Of a DNA stretch of 64,000 nucleotides, positions 33,906 through 41,571 are shown one piece after another. This DNA comes from F23-B02 sp946405205. Lineage in GTDB: Bacteria; Bacillota; Clostridia; Oscillospirales; Oscillospiraceae. Made by a program: the position numbers and the translations under genes. Each line of letters begins with the position of its first letter. Within the stretch, counting starts at the first letter, position 1. The notes beneath the pieces are model-generated. The model worked only from the letters and a program-made list of their open reading frames with translations, had not been told where the DNA came from and made no database searches. The stretch covers positions 20,992 through 84,991 of the forward strand of contig CAMJGL010000008.1 in the NCBI GenBank assembly GCA_946405205.1, given 5' to 3'.

Positions 33906-34655
33906 TTAGTCGCTGTTTTTTTCTGCGAGATATGCCGCCGTGCGTGCTTCATCGGGTTGAATGCCGTAAAAGATTTGCTTGGCTTCGTCGAGTGTCACGG
34001 GCGCGGTGCAGAAAATAGAAAAGAAATAATCCTCATTTGTCCAGATTAACGATACTGCTTCATCTCCTGGCTGGTCCCATATTAGTTGTATTACCTTATA
34101 GCCTTTTATCTCAACATAATCTACCTTAGAGCGTTCTGCGTCTGGACTACTGCCAACTGCATAATTAGGATCGTCCGGCATTTTTTCCTGAGTAAAATCG
34201 AGCAAATCACCGTCCGGCGATAAATATGTAAATGATGCAAAACCACTGCACACCGTTTCATCTATCAGTTCAAAGCCAGCGGGGATAAAGGATGGGCTGT
34301 ATATGATCTCAAGCTCTTTCGGCGCATTTTTTATGGCATCCTCATCGACTGTAAAATAATAATTAATGCCCGTGTTATGCGTAAAGAAATTTATCAATCC
34401 TTCTCGCACCGACGGTATCGCCATAGCGGAGCTTACGAGCAGCGCAGTTACGATAGCCGCGATGAGCAGCTTTTTAGCCGTAGTGTTGACGTGATGCCAT
34501 ACTTTTGACTTGCTCTTTTTTATAAGCTCTCCGGCTTTTTGCTCAAATTCCTCGGAAAAAGAATAGCTGATATCATCCTCAGCGGGAACTCCGGCAAATT
34601 CGAGCAAGGTTGCATCAAGCAACGCTTTTTCAAATGTTGACAGTGTTTTTTTCAT
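33906..34655 (-). CDS. DUF4367 membrane protein, probable anti-sigma partner
   Basis: 249 residues. A cytoplasmic N-terminal part of about 60 residues begins MKKTLSTFEKALLDATLLEFAG. One membrane segment follows (about 62-80, LLIAAIVTALLVSSAMA), then an outside domain containing YSPSFIPAGFELID, typical of DUF4367. The gene overlaps the sigma-factor gene by 26 bases, and this pairing is common in Clostridia, where the DUF4367 protein is thought to hold the sigma factor at the membrane. No HHCC zinc motif of classic anti-sigma factors is present. Confidence 0.8.
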   Translation of the reverse strand: MKKTLSTFEKALLDATLLEFAGVPAEDDISYSFSEEFEQKAGELIKKSKSKVWHHVNTTAKKLLIAAIVTALLVSSAMAIPSVREGLINFFTHNTGINYYFTVDEDAIKNAPKELEIIYSPSFIPAGFELIDETVCSGFASFTYLSPDGDLLDFTQEKMPDDPNYAVGSSPDAERSKVDYVEIKGYKVIQLIWDQPGDEAVSLIWTNEDYFFSIFCTAPVTLDEAKQIFYGIQPDEARTAAYLAEKNSD

Positions 34656-35205
34656 CCTTGAACACCATTCCCTCCTGAACGCACAGTCCTGCGAGCAGCT
34701 TTCTACCCCGCGTTATCTGTTTATTAACGGTCGAGGTCTTTCTGCCCAGAAGCTGCGCGGTCCGGCTTGCCTTAAGCCCATAAACACAGTGCAGCAGCAG
34801 AACATCGCGATATATATCCGGCAGCTTATCCATGGCTCTCATAAGCTTTTCGCGGTCGTCGGATGCGGCAAGCTTTTTAAAGATATCCTCGCCGTCGGCA
34901 AGCTCCAGCGTGTCAATGTCAAGCTCTGAATCTCGGCGCTGCTTTTTCGGCAGGAGGTTGAGCGCCGCGTTTTTCGCCGCCGTAAGGACATAGGCGCGAA
35001 CAAGTTTTTCGTCGCCGTCGGGCAGGGATTTCATGCTGCGCGCTATGCCGAGCAGCGCATTCTGAACGGCATCCTCGGCTTCATGGGTATCGTGCAGAAG
35101 CTCGTTTGCGACAAAAAGCATCTGCTTTCTGTAGCCGTAATACAGCCTTTCAAATCTCTTTATATCCTCCGCGTCATCTATAACGGCAGCATAGAGCATC
35201 AGCAA
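34630..35205 (-). CDS. ECF-type RNA polymerase sigma factor
   Basis: 191 residues. Region 2 contains LHDTHEAEDAVQNALLGIAR (DAED-type motif, about 37-56), and region 4 contains LPDIYRDVLLLHCVYGLKASRTAQLLGRKTSTV. The start shown is TTG at 35205, nine bases after GGAGG; an ATG two codons later is the alternative. The sigma gene and its DUF4367 partner face a divergent set of small secreted proteins, which may be its targets. That is an inference from position. Confidence 0.88.
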   Translation of the reverse strand: MLMLYAAVIDDAEDIKRFERLYYGYRKQMLFVANELLHDTHEAEDAVQNALLGIARSMKSLPDGDEKLVRAYVLTAAKNAALNLLPKKQRRDSELDIDTLELADGEDIFKKLAASDDREKLMRAMDKLPDIYRDVLLLHCVYGLKASRTAQLLGRKTSTVNKQITRGRKLLAGLCVQEGMVFKDEKNTVNI

Positions 35206-35240
35206 ATCAGAATCCCTCCCCCCTGTCTCTTATTGATGTC

Positions 35241-35269
35241 AGTATATACTAATATTTCTTCAATTTCAA
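35241..35269 (-). promoter_or_regulatory. Promoter of the ECF sigma gene
   Basis: TTGAAA (35264-35269), 17 bases, TATACT (35241-35246) on the minus strand, a vegetative-type promoter. For the divergent plus-strand genes I found no such pair in 35270-35373. Confidence 0.7.
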
Positions 35270-35373
35270 TGTTTTACAAATATGAAAAATTATTTCAAAT
35301 TTGTGTCCCATTTTACCGCTTATTCCTGTCTTAATAAGCAGAGGGACGAAAAGCAAAGAAAGGAGGGATAACG

Positions 35374-35796
35374 ATGAAACGAACTATCTGTATGCTGTTG
35401 AGCCTTGTCATTCTGGTGACGCTACCTATATCTGTTTTTGCCGCACAAGCTCCGAACGGCGCGGAGCTCCAGTATGTCAATGCAACTTCTTCCATTGTGA
35501 ATTTCAGTATTGACAGTTCTGGCAACGCCACAATTAAGTTAAACTGCACCGGTAAAAGCACTGTCACAAAAATCACCGCGAAAACATATGTTGAGAAAAA
35601 CGTCAACGGCAACTGGGTAAGGGTCAATGTCGGGACTGCCGACAACATTATGACCTACACCGTGAATTCATCCATATTAATTAAAACATACAGTAAGACA
35701 ATGCCCGGCTCGGGCAGCTATCGCTGCACAACGACCTTTACTCTATATGCAAGTACTACGGAAACCATCAATCTTGTTAAATCTGCCTCTTATTGA
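35374..35796 (+). CDS. Secreted protein of unknown function
   Basis: 140 residues with a clear signal peptide (MKRTICMLLSLVILVTLPISVFA, cut likely after AxA-like VFA). The mature part of about 117 residues is rich in Thr, Ser and Asn and looks all-beta, with alternating strands such as TVTKITAKTYVEKN and GNWVRVNVG. No Cys pair and no anchor are seen apart from two single Cys. AAAGGAGGG precedes the ATG. It resembles uncharacterised small secreted beta proteins of gut Clostridia, but I name no family. Base composition is richer in A+T than in the core genes. Confidence 0.7.
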   Translation: MKRTICMLLSLVILVTLPISVFAAQAPNGAELQYVNATSSIVNFSIDSSGNATIKLNCTGKSTVTKITAKTYVEKNVNGNWVRVNVGTADNIMTYTVNSSILIKTYSKTMPGSGSYRCTTTFTLYASTTETINLVKSASY

Positions 35797-35836
35797 CAAC
35801 AAGCAGTTAAAACCAATACATAAGGAGATAATTATA

Positions 35837-36340
35837 ATGAAACTCAAGAAGTTTTTATGCTTTGTTCTAATATTCGCAATCATGATGTCACTGGGCATGA
35901 CTGCCTTTGCTGACGAAATAGACGAAAATGAACAAAAAGCAGTATATGACGACACGCTTAATGCCGGAAGCAGGAGCCTTTCCAAGCCGACTAAGTATTG
36001 GAATCTAAACTCCTCATCATATAGAGCTAGCCTTGAATTAGTTAGTACAAGCTGGCTCTACACCAATTATTATTTTCATTGTAATTCTTCTGGGAAAATC
36101 AATATTGAAGGAAAAGTTTATTCGGATACCGGGAGACCAACTCAAATGAAAATTGGAGTATACAGCCTTACAACTAACAGATTTGTAAAGTATTATACAG
36201 TAGAATCCTGTTTGCAAGGAACCTATTTTGTGCACTCTTTCACTGGATTAAGCACAACTTCAAACTACGCAATTGCATTTATTGCTGTTTATGACGGTTT
36301 TTCTAATGATTCAGTCCATGGTTGGGCAGAAATTATATGA
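35837..36340 (+). CDS. Secreted protein of unknown function
   Basis: 167 residues from ATG 35837, with AAGGAGA upstream. The signal peptide is MKLKKFLCFVLIFAIMMSLGMTAFA, cleaved before DEIDENE. The mature part has many Tyr, Ser and Thr and ends HGWAEII. Strand-like segments such as KINIEGKVYSD suggest a beta-sandwich, possibly DUF6147-like, which I cannot confirm. Its stop overlaps the VanZ-like gene start (ATGA), and it follows another secreted gene by 40 bases, so the set is probably one operon. Confidence 0.7.
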   Translation: MKLKKFLCFVLIFAIMMSLGMTAFADEIDENEQKAVYDDTLNAGSRSLSKPTKYWNLNSSSYRASLELVSTSWLYTNYYFHCNSSGKINIEGKVYSDTGRPTQMKIGVYSLTTNRFVKYYTVESCLQGTYFVHSFTGLSTTSNYAIAFIAVYDGFSNDSVHGWAEII

Positions 36341-36792
36341 ATAGAAAGAACAAGCATATTCTAACAATCATTTTCGCCGTATACTGCGCAACGGTCGTTT
36401 ATCTGACGCTGCTTAGAAATTTCGGCGCAACGACGGATATGAGCTACGCGGAATGTCTCAGGGCAAACAGCAATCTCATTCCCTTTTTCAGCTTCTACGT
36501 GTTCATAACCACGCCGTTTAAATCGGCTGTTGTCATCAGACAATTTGTCATAAACTTAGTTGGCAACCTGCTGCTGTTTCTGCCGTGGGGATTACTTATT
36601 CCGAGCATAATCGAGAAATACCGCGATGCAAAGCGCTTTCTTATCGTTACATCGTTGGTCATAATATCAATAGAGCTAACGCAGCTTTTCCTGATGCTCG
36701 GCAGCGGAGATATCGAGGATTATCTTCTGAATATCACAGGTGCTTTAGCAGGATTTGCATTGAACAGGAAGCTGAGCTTCCTGCGTGAGTAA
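36337..36792 (+). CDS. VanZ family membrane protein
   Basis: 151 residues from ATG 36337. Four membrane segments are evident (about 8-25, 63-86, 95-113, 120-140). The family pattern NLVGNLLLFLPWGLLIP follows a first loop ending NLIPF, and the third helix contains ISIELTQLF, with the conserved Glu. VanZ proteins give low-level glycopeptide tolerance in some hosts, but most chromosomal copies have no proven role. It lies between secreted and zinc-ribbon genes in the islet. Confidence 0.88.
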   Translation: MNRKNKHILTIIFAVYCATVVYLTLLRNFGATTDMSYAECLRANSNLIPFFSFYVFITTPFKSAVVIRQFVINLVGNLLLFLPWGLLIPSIIEKYRDAKRFLIVTSLVIISIELTQLFLMLGSGDIEDYLLNITGALAGFALNRKLSFLRE

Positions 36793-36805
36793 AGGAGCGG
36801 TGGTA

Positions 36806-37081
36806 ATGAGAGATCCGAACAAGGACAGAAACCGGGCATTGATCATAATGTGTATTCTCATACTTTGCGGTATCCTGTTAGCGGATATCACGGAGATACC
36901 GGCGTTTAGCATACTCGGTGTAGGAGGCGTCGTTGCATATGTGGTTCTGGACTTCATATTCTGGGTCTGTCCTTACTGTAAAAAACAGCTCCCTTTCAGA
37001 AGCTATAAGCTTGATTATTGCCCGCACTGCGGCCGGCGTTTAACAGATACTAAATCCGATGGATCCGACGACAGAGAATAG
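36806..37081 (+). CDS. Small membrane protein with zinc ribbon
   Basis: 91 residues from ATG 36806, eight bases after AAAGGAG. Two membrane segments (about 11-28 and 35-53) are followed by a C-terminal zinc ribbon, CPYCKKQLPFRSYKLDYCPHC, with two CxxC pairs near 56-77. Proteins of this design are widespread but uncharacterised. An in-frame GTG at 36785 overlaps the VanZ gene stop and lies ahead of the ribosome-binding site, so it is not used. Confidence 0.75.
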   Translation: MRDPNKDRNRALIIMCILILCGILLADITEIPAFSILGVGGVVAYVVLDFIFWVCPYCKKQLPFRSYKLDYCPHCGRRLTDTKSDGSDDRE

Positions 37082-37125
37082 CCCCAACGTTTTTCCACAG
37101 CAGGAAACATTAATCATACCTTCGG

Positions 37126-37148
37126 CGTAAGTTTTTATAAAACTTACG
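37126..37148. other. Hairpin ahead of a small membrane gene
   Basis: CGTAAGTTTT-TAT-AAAACTTACG, a perfect 10-bp inverted repeat 25 bases ahead of the next start codon and just before its ribosome-binding site. It could be a weak terminator or an operator-like element. Confidence 0.4.
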
Positions 37149-37173
37149 TCTATAAATAAAGGAGGTCTTTCTT

Positions 37174-37383
37174 ATGAAAAGTAGCAATAGGATCATTATG
37201 CAAATCGTATACAGCATCGCCGTTGTGATTCTCAGCTTGCTGATGTTCATAGCCATAGATAATGTGGAAATTTCCGGCTCAATGCCCGATGTCTGCACAG
37301 CTATAAGACTTGTCGCTAAAGCCGTCCTCGCCGCCGCTGACCTTATATGTATAACGCTGATCAATCTACCCAAGGGAAATTAA
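37174..37383 (+). CDS. Small membrane protein of unknown function
   Basis: 69 residues with two hydrophobic segments (about 7-27 and 43-62) joined by a short acidic loop, NVEISGSMPDVC. AAAGGAGGT at ideal distance supports the ATG. It is the last gene of the plus-strand islet and is followed by a strong terminator. I do not recognise the family. Confidence 0.6.
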   Translation: MKSSNRIIMQIVYSIAVVILSLLMFIAIDNVEISGSMPDVCTAIRLVAKAVLAAADLICITLINLPKGN

Positions 37384-37404
37384 CTGATCTTCGTACATTG
37401 AAAA

Positions 37405-37446
37405 TTCCCTGCATCTGTCGTTTGACAGATGCAGGGAGCTTTTTTA
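37405..37446 (+). terminator. Terminator of the small-gene islet
   Basis: CCCTGCATCTGTC-GTTT-GACAGATGCAGGG (13 bp, extendable by two) followed by CTTTTTT. The T-run overlaps the stop codon of the convergent potD gene. Confidence 0.85.
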
Positions 37447-38637
37447 CGTTTTCCACTTTTTGCAGCGGTTTGCGATGCGTTTTTTCTTTCGCACTCCTTG
37501 GATGATGAAATACGCCGTCAGGAGCACAACGACCGCGCACATACACACTATCGCATATGTGTCCACGCCGCCCTGGGTCTTAACCTGGAGCCACAGGGAG
37601 TCGGTGAGCTGGCTTGTCTCAGCGGAGAGGTTTATGAACGCCCTGCCGTTTGCAAGGGTCTCCTCAGTGGGATAGGCTATCTCGCTGGCGGCGACATCCG
37701 GATCCATATACTGCTTTGCCTCGGATATTGGCGTGGAGTAGCCGAGATAGTCAAGGTTCTCGCCGGATATCTCGGGGTTGCAGAGGAAGTTTATATACGC
37801 CTCCGCCGCAGCCTTGTTCTGGCAGCCCTTGGGGATGCACATCGCATCAATGAACAGATTGAAGCCCTCCTCGGGGAAATAGAAGGCAAGGTCGGGGTTC
37901 TCCTCAGCCATCAGCAGATAGTCGCCGGCATAGTACGGGGCTATCCACGCCTCCTCGCGCTCCATCTTGCTGAAGATCTGGTCCATGACATAGCCCTGCA
38001 CCAGCGGCTTCTGCTCGATGAGCTTATAGGCCGCGCTCCTGAGCTCGTCGGCGTCCTCGGTGTTGATGTCGATGCCAAGCAGAAACTGCGCTATGGCAAA
38101 CGCGTCGCGGGGGTTATCGAACATCAGGATCTTGCCGGAATACTTCTCGTTCCAGAGCAGATCCCACGAGCCGGTATCCGCCTCGTCAACATACTTTGTG
38201 TTGTAAATGACGCCCACGGTGCCCCATGTGTAGGGCACGCTGTACTTATTCTCCGGGTCGAAGGAGGTGTTTTTATACACCTCGTCAACAAGGGCGTAGT
38301 TGGGGATATTCGAGTAATCAAGCTCCTCGAGCATATCCTCGGCGATGAGCCGCGCCACCATATAGTCGGAGGGGATGATAACGTCATAGGTGCTGCCGCC
38401 GGTCTTGAGCTTGGTGTACATGGTCTCGTTGGAGTCGAAGGTCATATAGTTGACCTCGATGCCGGTGGCCTCGGTGAAGGCCTTGTTCACGTCGATATAG
38501 CCGTCCGTGCCGTCGGCGATATACTGGCCCCAGTTATACACGTTTATCGTGACCTTTTCGGGTGCGGCGAAGGCCTGCACCGGAAGCGCCGAGAACAGCA
38601 GCAAAAGGCACAAAAGCACCGGTATTATTCTCTTCAT
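37444..38637 (-). CDS. potD: Spermidine/putrescine ABC transporter substrate-binding protein
   Basis: 397 residues. A signal peptide (MKRIIPVLLCLLLLFSALPVQAFA) is followed by the PotD-type binding protein: VYNWGQYIADG near the mature start, VIIPSDYMVARL and PYTWGTVGVIYNTKY further on. Unlike Gram-positive PotD proteins with a lipobox Cys, this one has no Cys after the signal helix and instead ends with a membrane segment (about 365-385) and basic RKKKR tail. It is therefore probably anchored at its C-terminus. The start overlaps the potC stop as ATGA. Confidence 0.92.
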   Translation of the reverse strand: MKRIIPVLLCLLLLFSALPVQAFAAPEKVTINVYNWGQYIADGTDGYIDVNKAFTEATGIEVNYMTFDSNETMYTKLKTGGSTYDVIIPSDYMVARLIAEDMLEELDYSNIPNYALVDEVYKNTSFDPENKYSVPYTWGTVGVIYNTKYVDEADTGSWDLLWNEKYSGKILMFDNPRDAFAIAQFLLGIDINTEDADELRSAAYKLIEQKPLVQGYVMDQIFSKMEREEAWIAPYYAGDYLLMAEENPDLAFYFPEEGFNLFIDAMCIPKGCQNKAAAEAYINFLCNPEISGENLDYLGYSTPISEAKQYMDPDVAASEIAYPTEETLANGRAFINLSAETSQLTDSLWLQVKTQGGVDTYAIVCMCAVVVLLTAYFIIQGVRKKKRIANRCKKWKT

Positions 38638-39470
38638 GCCTCCACCTGCTTTCTCTTCTGGAAGGCACGGCGGTTTTCCCGAGTGCGCTTTGCGTCGCGC
38701 TCCTGCAGGAGGTTCATTACCACCATCACGAGCAGTATCGCCGCAAACAGCAGCGTGAACAGAGCGTAGATCTTAGGCTGCAGGGGCTTTTTGGTGTAGT
38801 TATATATCTCCACGGGCAGGGTCACGAAGCGCGGGCCGTAGACAAAATAGCTGATGACGAAGTCGTCAAGGCTCATGGTGAAGGCCATGAGCGCGCCGGA
38901 AACGATGCCCGGCGTTATCTCGTGGATAACTACCTTATAAAACGCCTGCCAGGGCGTGCAGCCGAGATCCATCGCCGCCTCGCGCAGGTTGGGATCCATC
39001 TGCTTGAGCTTGGGCATGACGGAAAGAATGACATAGGGCAGATTGAAGGTTATATGCGCGATGAGCAGCGTGGCAAAGCCGAGGATGTTGTTTATCTTCA
39101 GCATCGTGCCGACAAAGGCAAACAGCAGCGCAAGCGCTACGCCGGTAACGATCTCGGGATTTGTCAGCGGTATATTCGTAACTCCCATCGTGAAGCTGCG
39201 CAGCCGCGGGCCCATGGCATTTATGCCAAGTGCTGCGCAGGTGCCGAGTATAGTCGCAAACAGCGAGGACAGCAGCGCCACGATAAATGAGTTGAGCAGC
39301 AGCGGCAGCAGTACGCCGTCGACGAAAAGCTCCTTATAGTTATCAAAGGTAAAGCCCTTGAACACGGCGATATCCATGCCGCTGTTGAACGAGCCGACAG
39401 CCAGCACGATCATGGGGATATAGAGGAAAAAGAGCACGAGGACGGTAAATACCTTATTGAAGCGTCTCAC
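38634..39470 (-). CDS. potC: Spermidine/putrescine ABC transporter permease PotC
   Basis: A 278-residue inner permease with about six membrane helices. The EAA loop reads REAAMDLGCTPWQAFYKVVIHEITPGI, matching the cassette-coupling motif. The last helices and the tail RERDAKRTR-type basic end are typical of PotC. It overlaps potB and potD by four bases each, so the transporter is translated as a coupled unit. Confidence 0.94.
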   Translation of the reverse strand: MRRFNKVFTVLVLFFLYIPMIVLAVGSFNSGMDIAVFKGFTFDNYKELFVDGVLLPLLLNSFIVALLSSLFATILGTCAALGINAMGPRLRSFTMGVTNIPLTNPEIVTGVALALLFAFVGTMLKINNILGFATLLIAHITFNLPYVILSVMPKLKQMDPNLREAAMDLGCTPWQAFYKVVIHEITPGIVSGALMAFTMSLDDFVISYFVYGPRFVTLPVEIYNYTKKPLQPKIYALFTLLFAAILLVMVVMNLLQERDAKRTRENRRAFQKRKQVEA

Positions 39471-40276
39471 AGTGTCACGACCTCCTCCTCATCGCCGAAG
39501 CGGTTCATGACGCCGATGCAGATGAATATCATCACCATCAGCACAAGGCTGAGGGCGGCGCCGAGGTTTGGATTGTAGGCGGTCTTGAACTGGCTCTCGA
39601 TAACGTCGCCGATGAGCGTCGTACCCGAGGAGCCGAGCTTCTGCGATATATAGAAGGTGGACACCGCCGGAACGAATACCATGGTAAAGCCGGAGATTAT
39701 GCCCGGCACGGACAGGGGCAGGATAACGCGCCTGAACACGTTCACGCCGTTGCAGCCCAGATCCTGCGCCGCTTCGATAAGGCGCCTGTCGATCTTCATT
39801 ATCACGGTGTACAGCGGCATTATCATATAGGGCAGGTAGTTATACACCATGCCCAGCACCACCGCGCCGTTATTGCGGATAAGCGGCAGCGGCTCAAGGC
39901 CGATAGCGGTGATGAAATTATTGATTATGCCGGTATCCTCCGTGAGCGCGACCCATGCGAGAGTGCGCAGCAGGAAGCTGATGCACATGGGGAGCATGAT
40001 GAGCATATACAGAAAGCGCTGTGAGGTCTCGCTGCAGTTTGCGATATAGTATGCCACGGGGTAGCCGATTATAAGGCATATAAGCGAGGATATAAGCGCA
40101 AGCCAGATGCTCTTTATGAGTATAGGCATATAGTTTCCCAGATTTGCGATGTTTTTGAGGGTCAGCTCGCCGGTCTGGGAATCGGTAAAGGCATAGTACG
40201 CCACTATGGCAAGAGGGACGATCGTGAACAGCGCCATCCACACAAGGTAGGGCGCGGCAAGGGCTTTATTCCTCAT
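39467..40276 (-). CDS. potB: Spermidine/putrescine ABC transporter permease PotB
   Basis: 269 residues from ATG 40276, which overlaps the potA stop by 11 bases; the frame upstream of this is potA out of phase. Six membrane helices and the EAA loop IEAAQDLGCNGVNVFRRVILPLSVPGI are present. MALFTIVPLAIVAYYAFTDS is the first helix. It pairs with PotC to form the channel. Confidence 0.93.
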   Translation of the reverse strand: MRNKALAAPYLVWMALFTIVPLAIVAYYAFTDSQTGELTLKNIANLGNYMPILIKSIWLALISSLICLIIGYPVAYYIANCSETSQRFLYMLIMLPMCISFLLRTLAWVALTEDTGIINNFITAIGLEPLPLIRNNGAVVLGMVYNYLPYMIMPLYTVIMKIDRRLIEAAQDLGCNGVNVFRRVILPLSVPGIISGFTMVFVPAVSTFYISQKLGSSGTTLIGDVIESQFKTAYNPNLGAALSLVLMVMIFICIGVMNRFGDEEEVVTL

Positions 40277-41429
40277 CTTCGCCGCCCTCCGCAGCCTCCT
40301 CGGCTTCCTCATCCTCGGGATAGAGGTCGGGGTCGTCCATCTCGTCATACTCGGCGGAATAGGAGCTGTAGTCGCCGAACATTCCCGAGTACTCGCTCTT
40401 GTGCATAATGTGGATATCCTCCGGCTCAAGGCGGATACCGATATATGAGCCGACGTCATAAAAATCAGTTGTCTGGATGAGCCACTTGAATCCCTTGAAA
40501 TCAACTATCGTGTCATAGTGAACGCCCTTGAAGGTAACGCTCGTCACCGTGCCGCAAAGATGTCCTGCATCGGGGGGTACGATGTCGATATCCTCCGGAC
40601 GGATGACAACGTCCACGGGCTCGTTTTTTTCAAAGCCGGAGTCGACACACTTGAATCTTCTGCCGAAGAACTTCACGAGCCTGTCCTCGAGCATAACGCC
40701 GTCAAGGATATTGCTCTCGCCGATGAAGTCAGCGACAAAGGCGTTTTTCGGCTCGTTATAGATATCCTCGGGCGTGCCGATCTGCTGGATGCGCCCCTTG
40801 TCCATGACGACGACGGTGTCGGACATGGAGAGGGCCTCCTCCTGGTCGTGAGTTACATATATAAAAGTAATGCCCATCGCCTGCTGTATGCGCTTGAGCT
40901 CGTTCTGCATATCCTTGCGCAGACGCAGGTCAAGCGCGCCGAGCGGCTCGTCAAGAAGCAGCACCTTGGGTCTGTTCACGAGGGCTCTGGCAATGGCAAC
41001 ACGCTGCTGCTGTCCGCCGGAAAGCTGCGAGACCTTGCGGTTTTCAAAGCCCTTCAGGCTGACGATCTCCAGCATCTCCGTCACGCGCTCGTCTATCTCC
41101 TCCTCCGGCAGCTTGTTAAGGCGCAGACCGAAGGCCACATTCTCATAAACGTCGAGATGCGGAAAAAGCGCATATTTCTGGAAAACGGTGTTGACCTTTC
41201 TCTTGTGAGGCGGGACATCATTGATCCTCACGCCGTCAAAAAGCACATCTCCGCCGGTGGGCTTAATAAAGCCGCCGATGATCCTCAGCGTGGTGGTCTT
41301 GCCGCAGCCGGAGGGGCCTAAAAGCGTAAGGAATTCCTTATCATTGAAGTACAGGTTAATATCGTCTAAAACGATCTCGTCGTCAAACGCCATCTTTAAA
41401 TCAACAAGGCGAATGAGTTCTTTGGACAT
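40266..41429 (-). CDS. potA: Spermidine/putrescine ABC transporter ATPase PotA
   Basis: 387 residues. Walker A GPSGCGKTTT (about 38-47), signature LSGGQQQRVAIARAL, Walker B VLLLDEPLGALD and the switch His in THDQEEA are intact. The C-terminal part (about 240-350) is the TOBE regulatory domain. The end is an unusual acidic tail of some 30 residues rich in Asp and Glu (from DEMDDPD on). GGGGGAGGATAA precedes the ATG, and the leader holds a large hairpin. Confidence 0.95.
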   Translation of the reverse strand: MSKELIRLVDLKMAFDDEIVLDDINLYFNDKEFLTLLGPSGCGKTTTLRIIGGFIKPTGGDVLFDGVRINDVPPHKRKVNTVFQKYALFPHLDVYENVAFGLRLNKLPEEEIDERVTEMLEIVSLKGFENRKVSQLSGGQQQRVAIARALVNRPKVLLLDEPLGALDLRLRKDMQNELKRIQQAMGITFIYVTHDQEEALSMSDTVVVMDKGRIQQIGTPEDIYNEPKNAFVADFIGESNILDGVMLEDRLVKFFGRRFKCVDSGFEKNEPVDVVIRPEDIDIVPPDAGHLCGTVTSVTFKGVHYDTIVDFKGFKWLIQTTDFYDVGSYIGIRLEPEDIHIMHKSEYSGMFGDYSSYSAEYDEMDDPDLYPEDEEAEEAAEGGEDEE

Positions 41430-41464
41430 TTATCCTCCCCCATTTCATAATTATTCTATCAACA

Positions 41465-41500
41465 AAAGGACACCCCGGAACTGCGTCCGGAATGTCCTTT
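41465..41500 (-). promoter_or_regulatory. Hairpin in the potABCD leader
   Basis: On the minus strand AAAGGACA-TT-CCGGA-CGCAGT-TCCGG-GG-TGTCCTTT forms a continuous 15-pair stem with two U-G pairs, then TTTG. It begins about five bases after the predicted potA transcription start, so it is an attenuator or stabiliser of the potA leader, or else a terminator for the pseudouridine synthase gene upstream. The wobble pairs work only on the minus-strand RNA. Confidence 0.65.
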
Positions 41501-41512
41501 GCATCAAGAAAC

Positions 41513-41541
41513 AATATACATATTAAATCCCCTAAAGTCAA
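41513..41541 (-). promoter_or_regulatory. Promoter of potABCD
   Basis: TTGACT (41536-41541), 17 bases, TATATT (41513-41518) on the minus strand. The predicted leader is about 77 bases long and includes the hairpin at 41465-41500. Confidence 0.8.
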
Positions 41542-41571
41542 CAGGATTTAACATCTTTCGCCTCAAAAATT

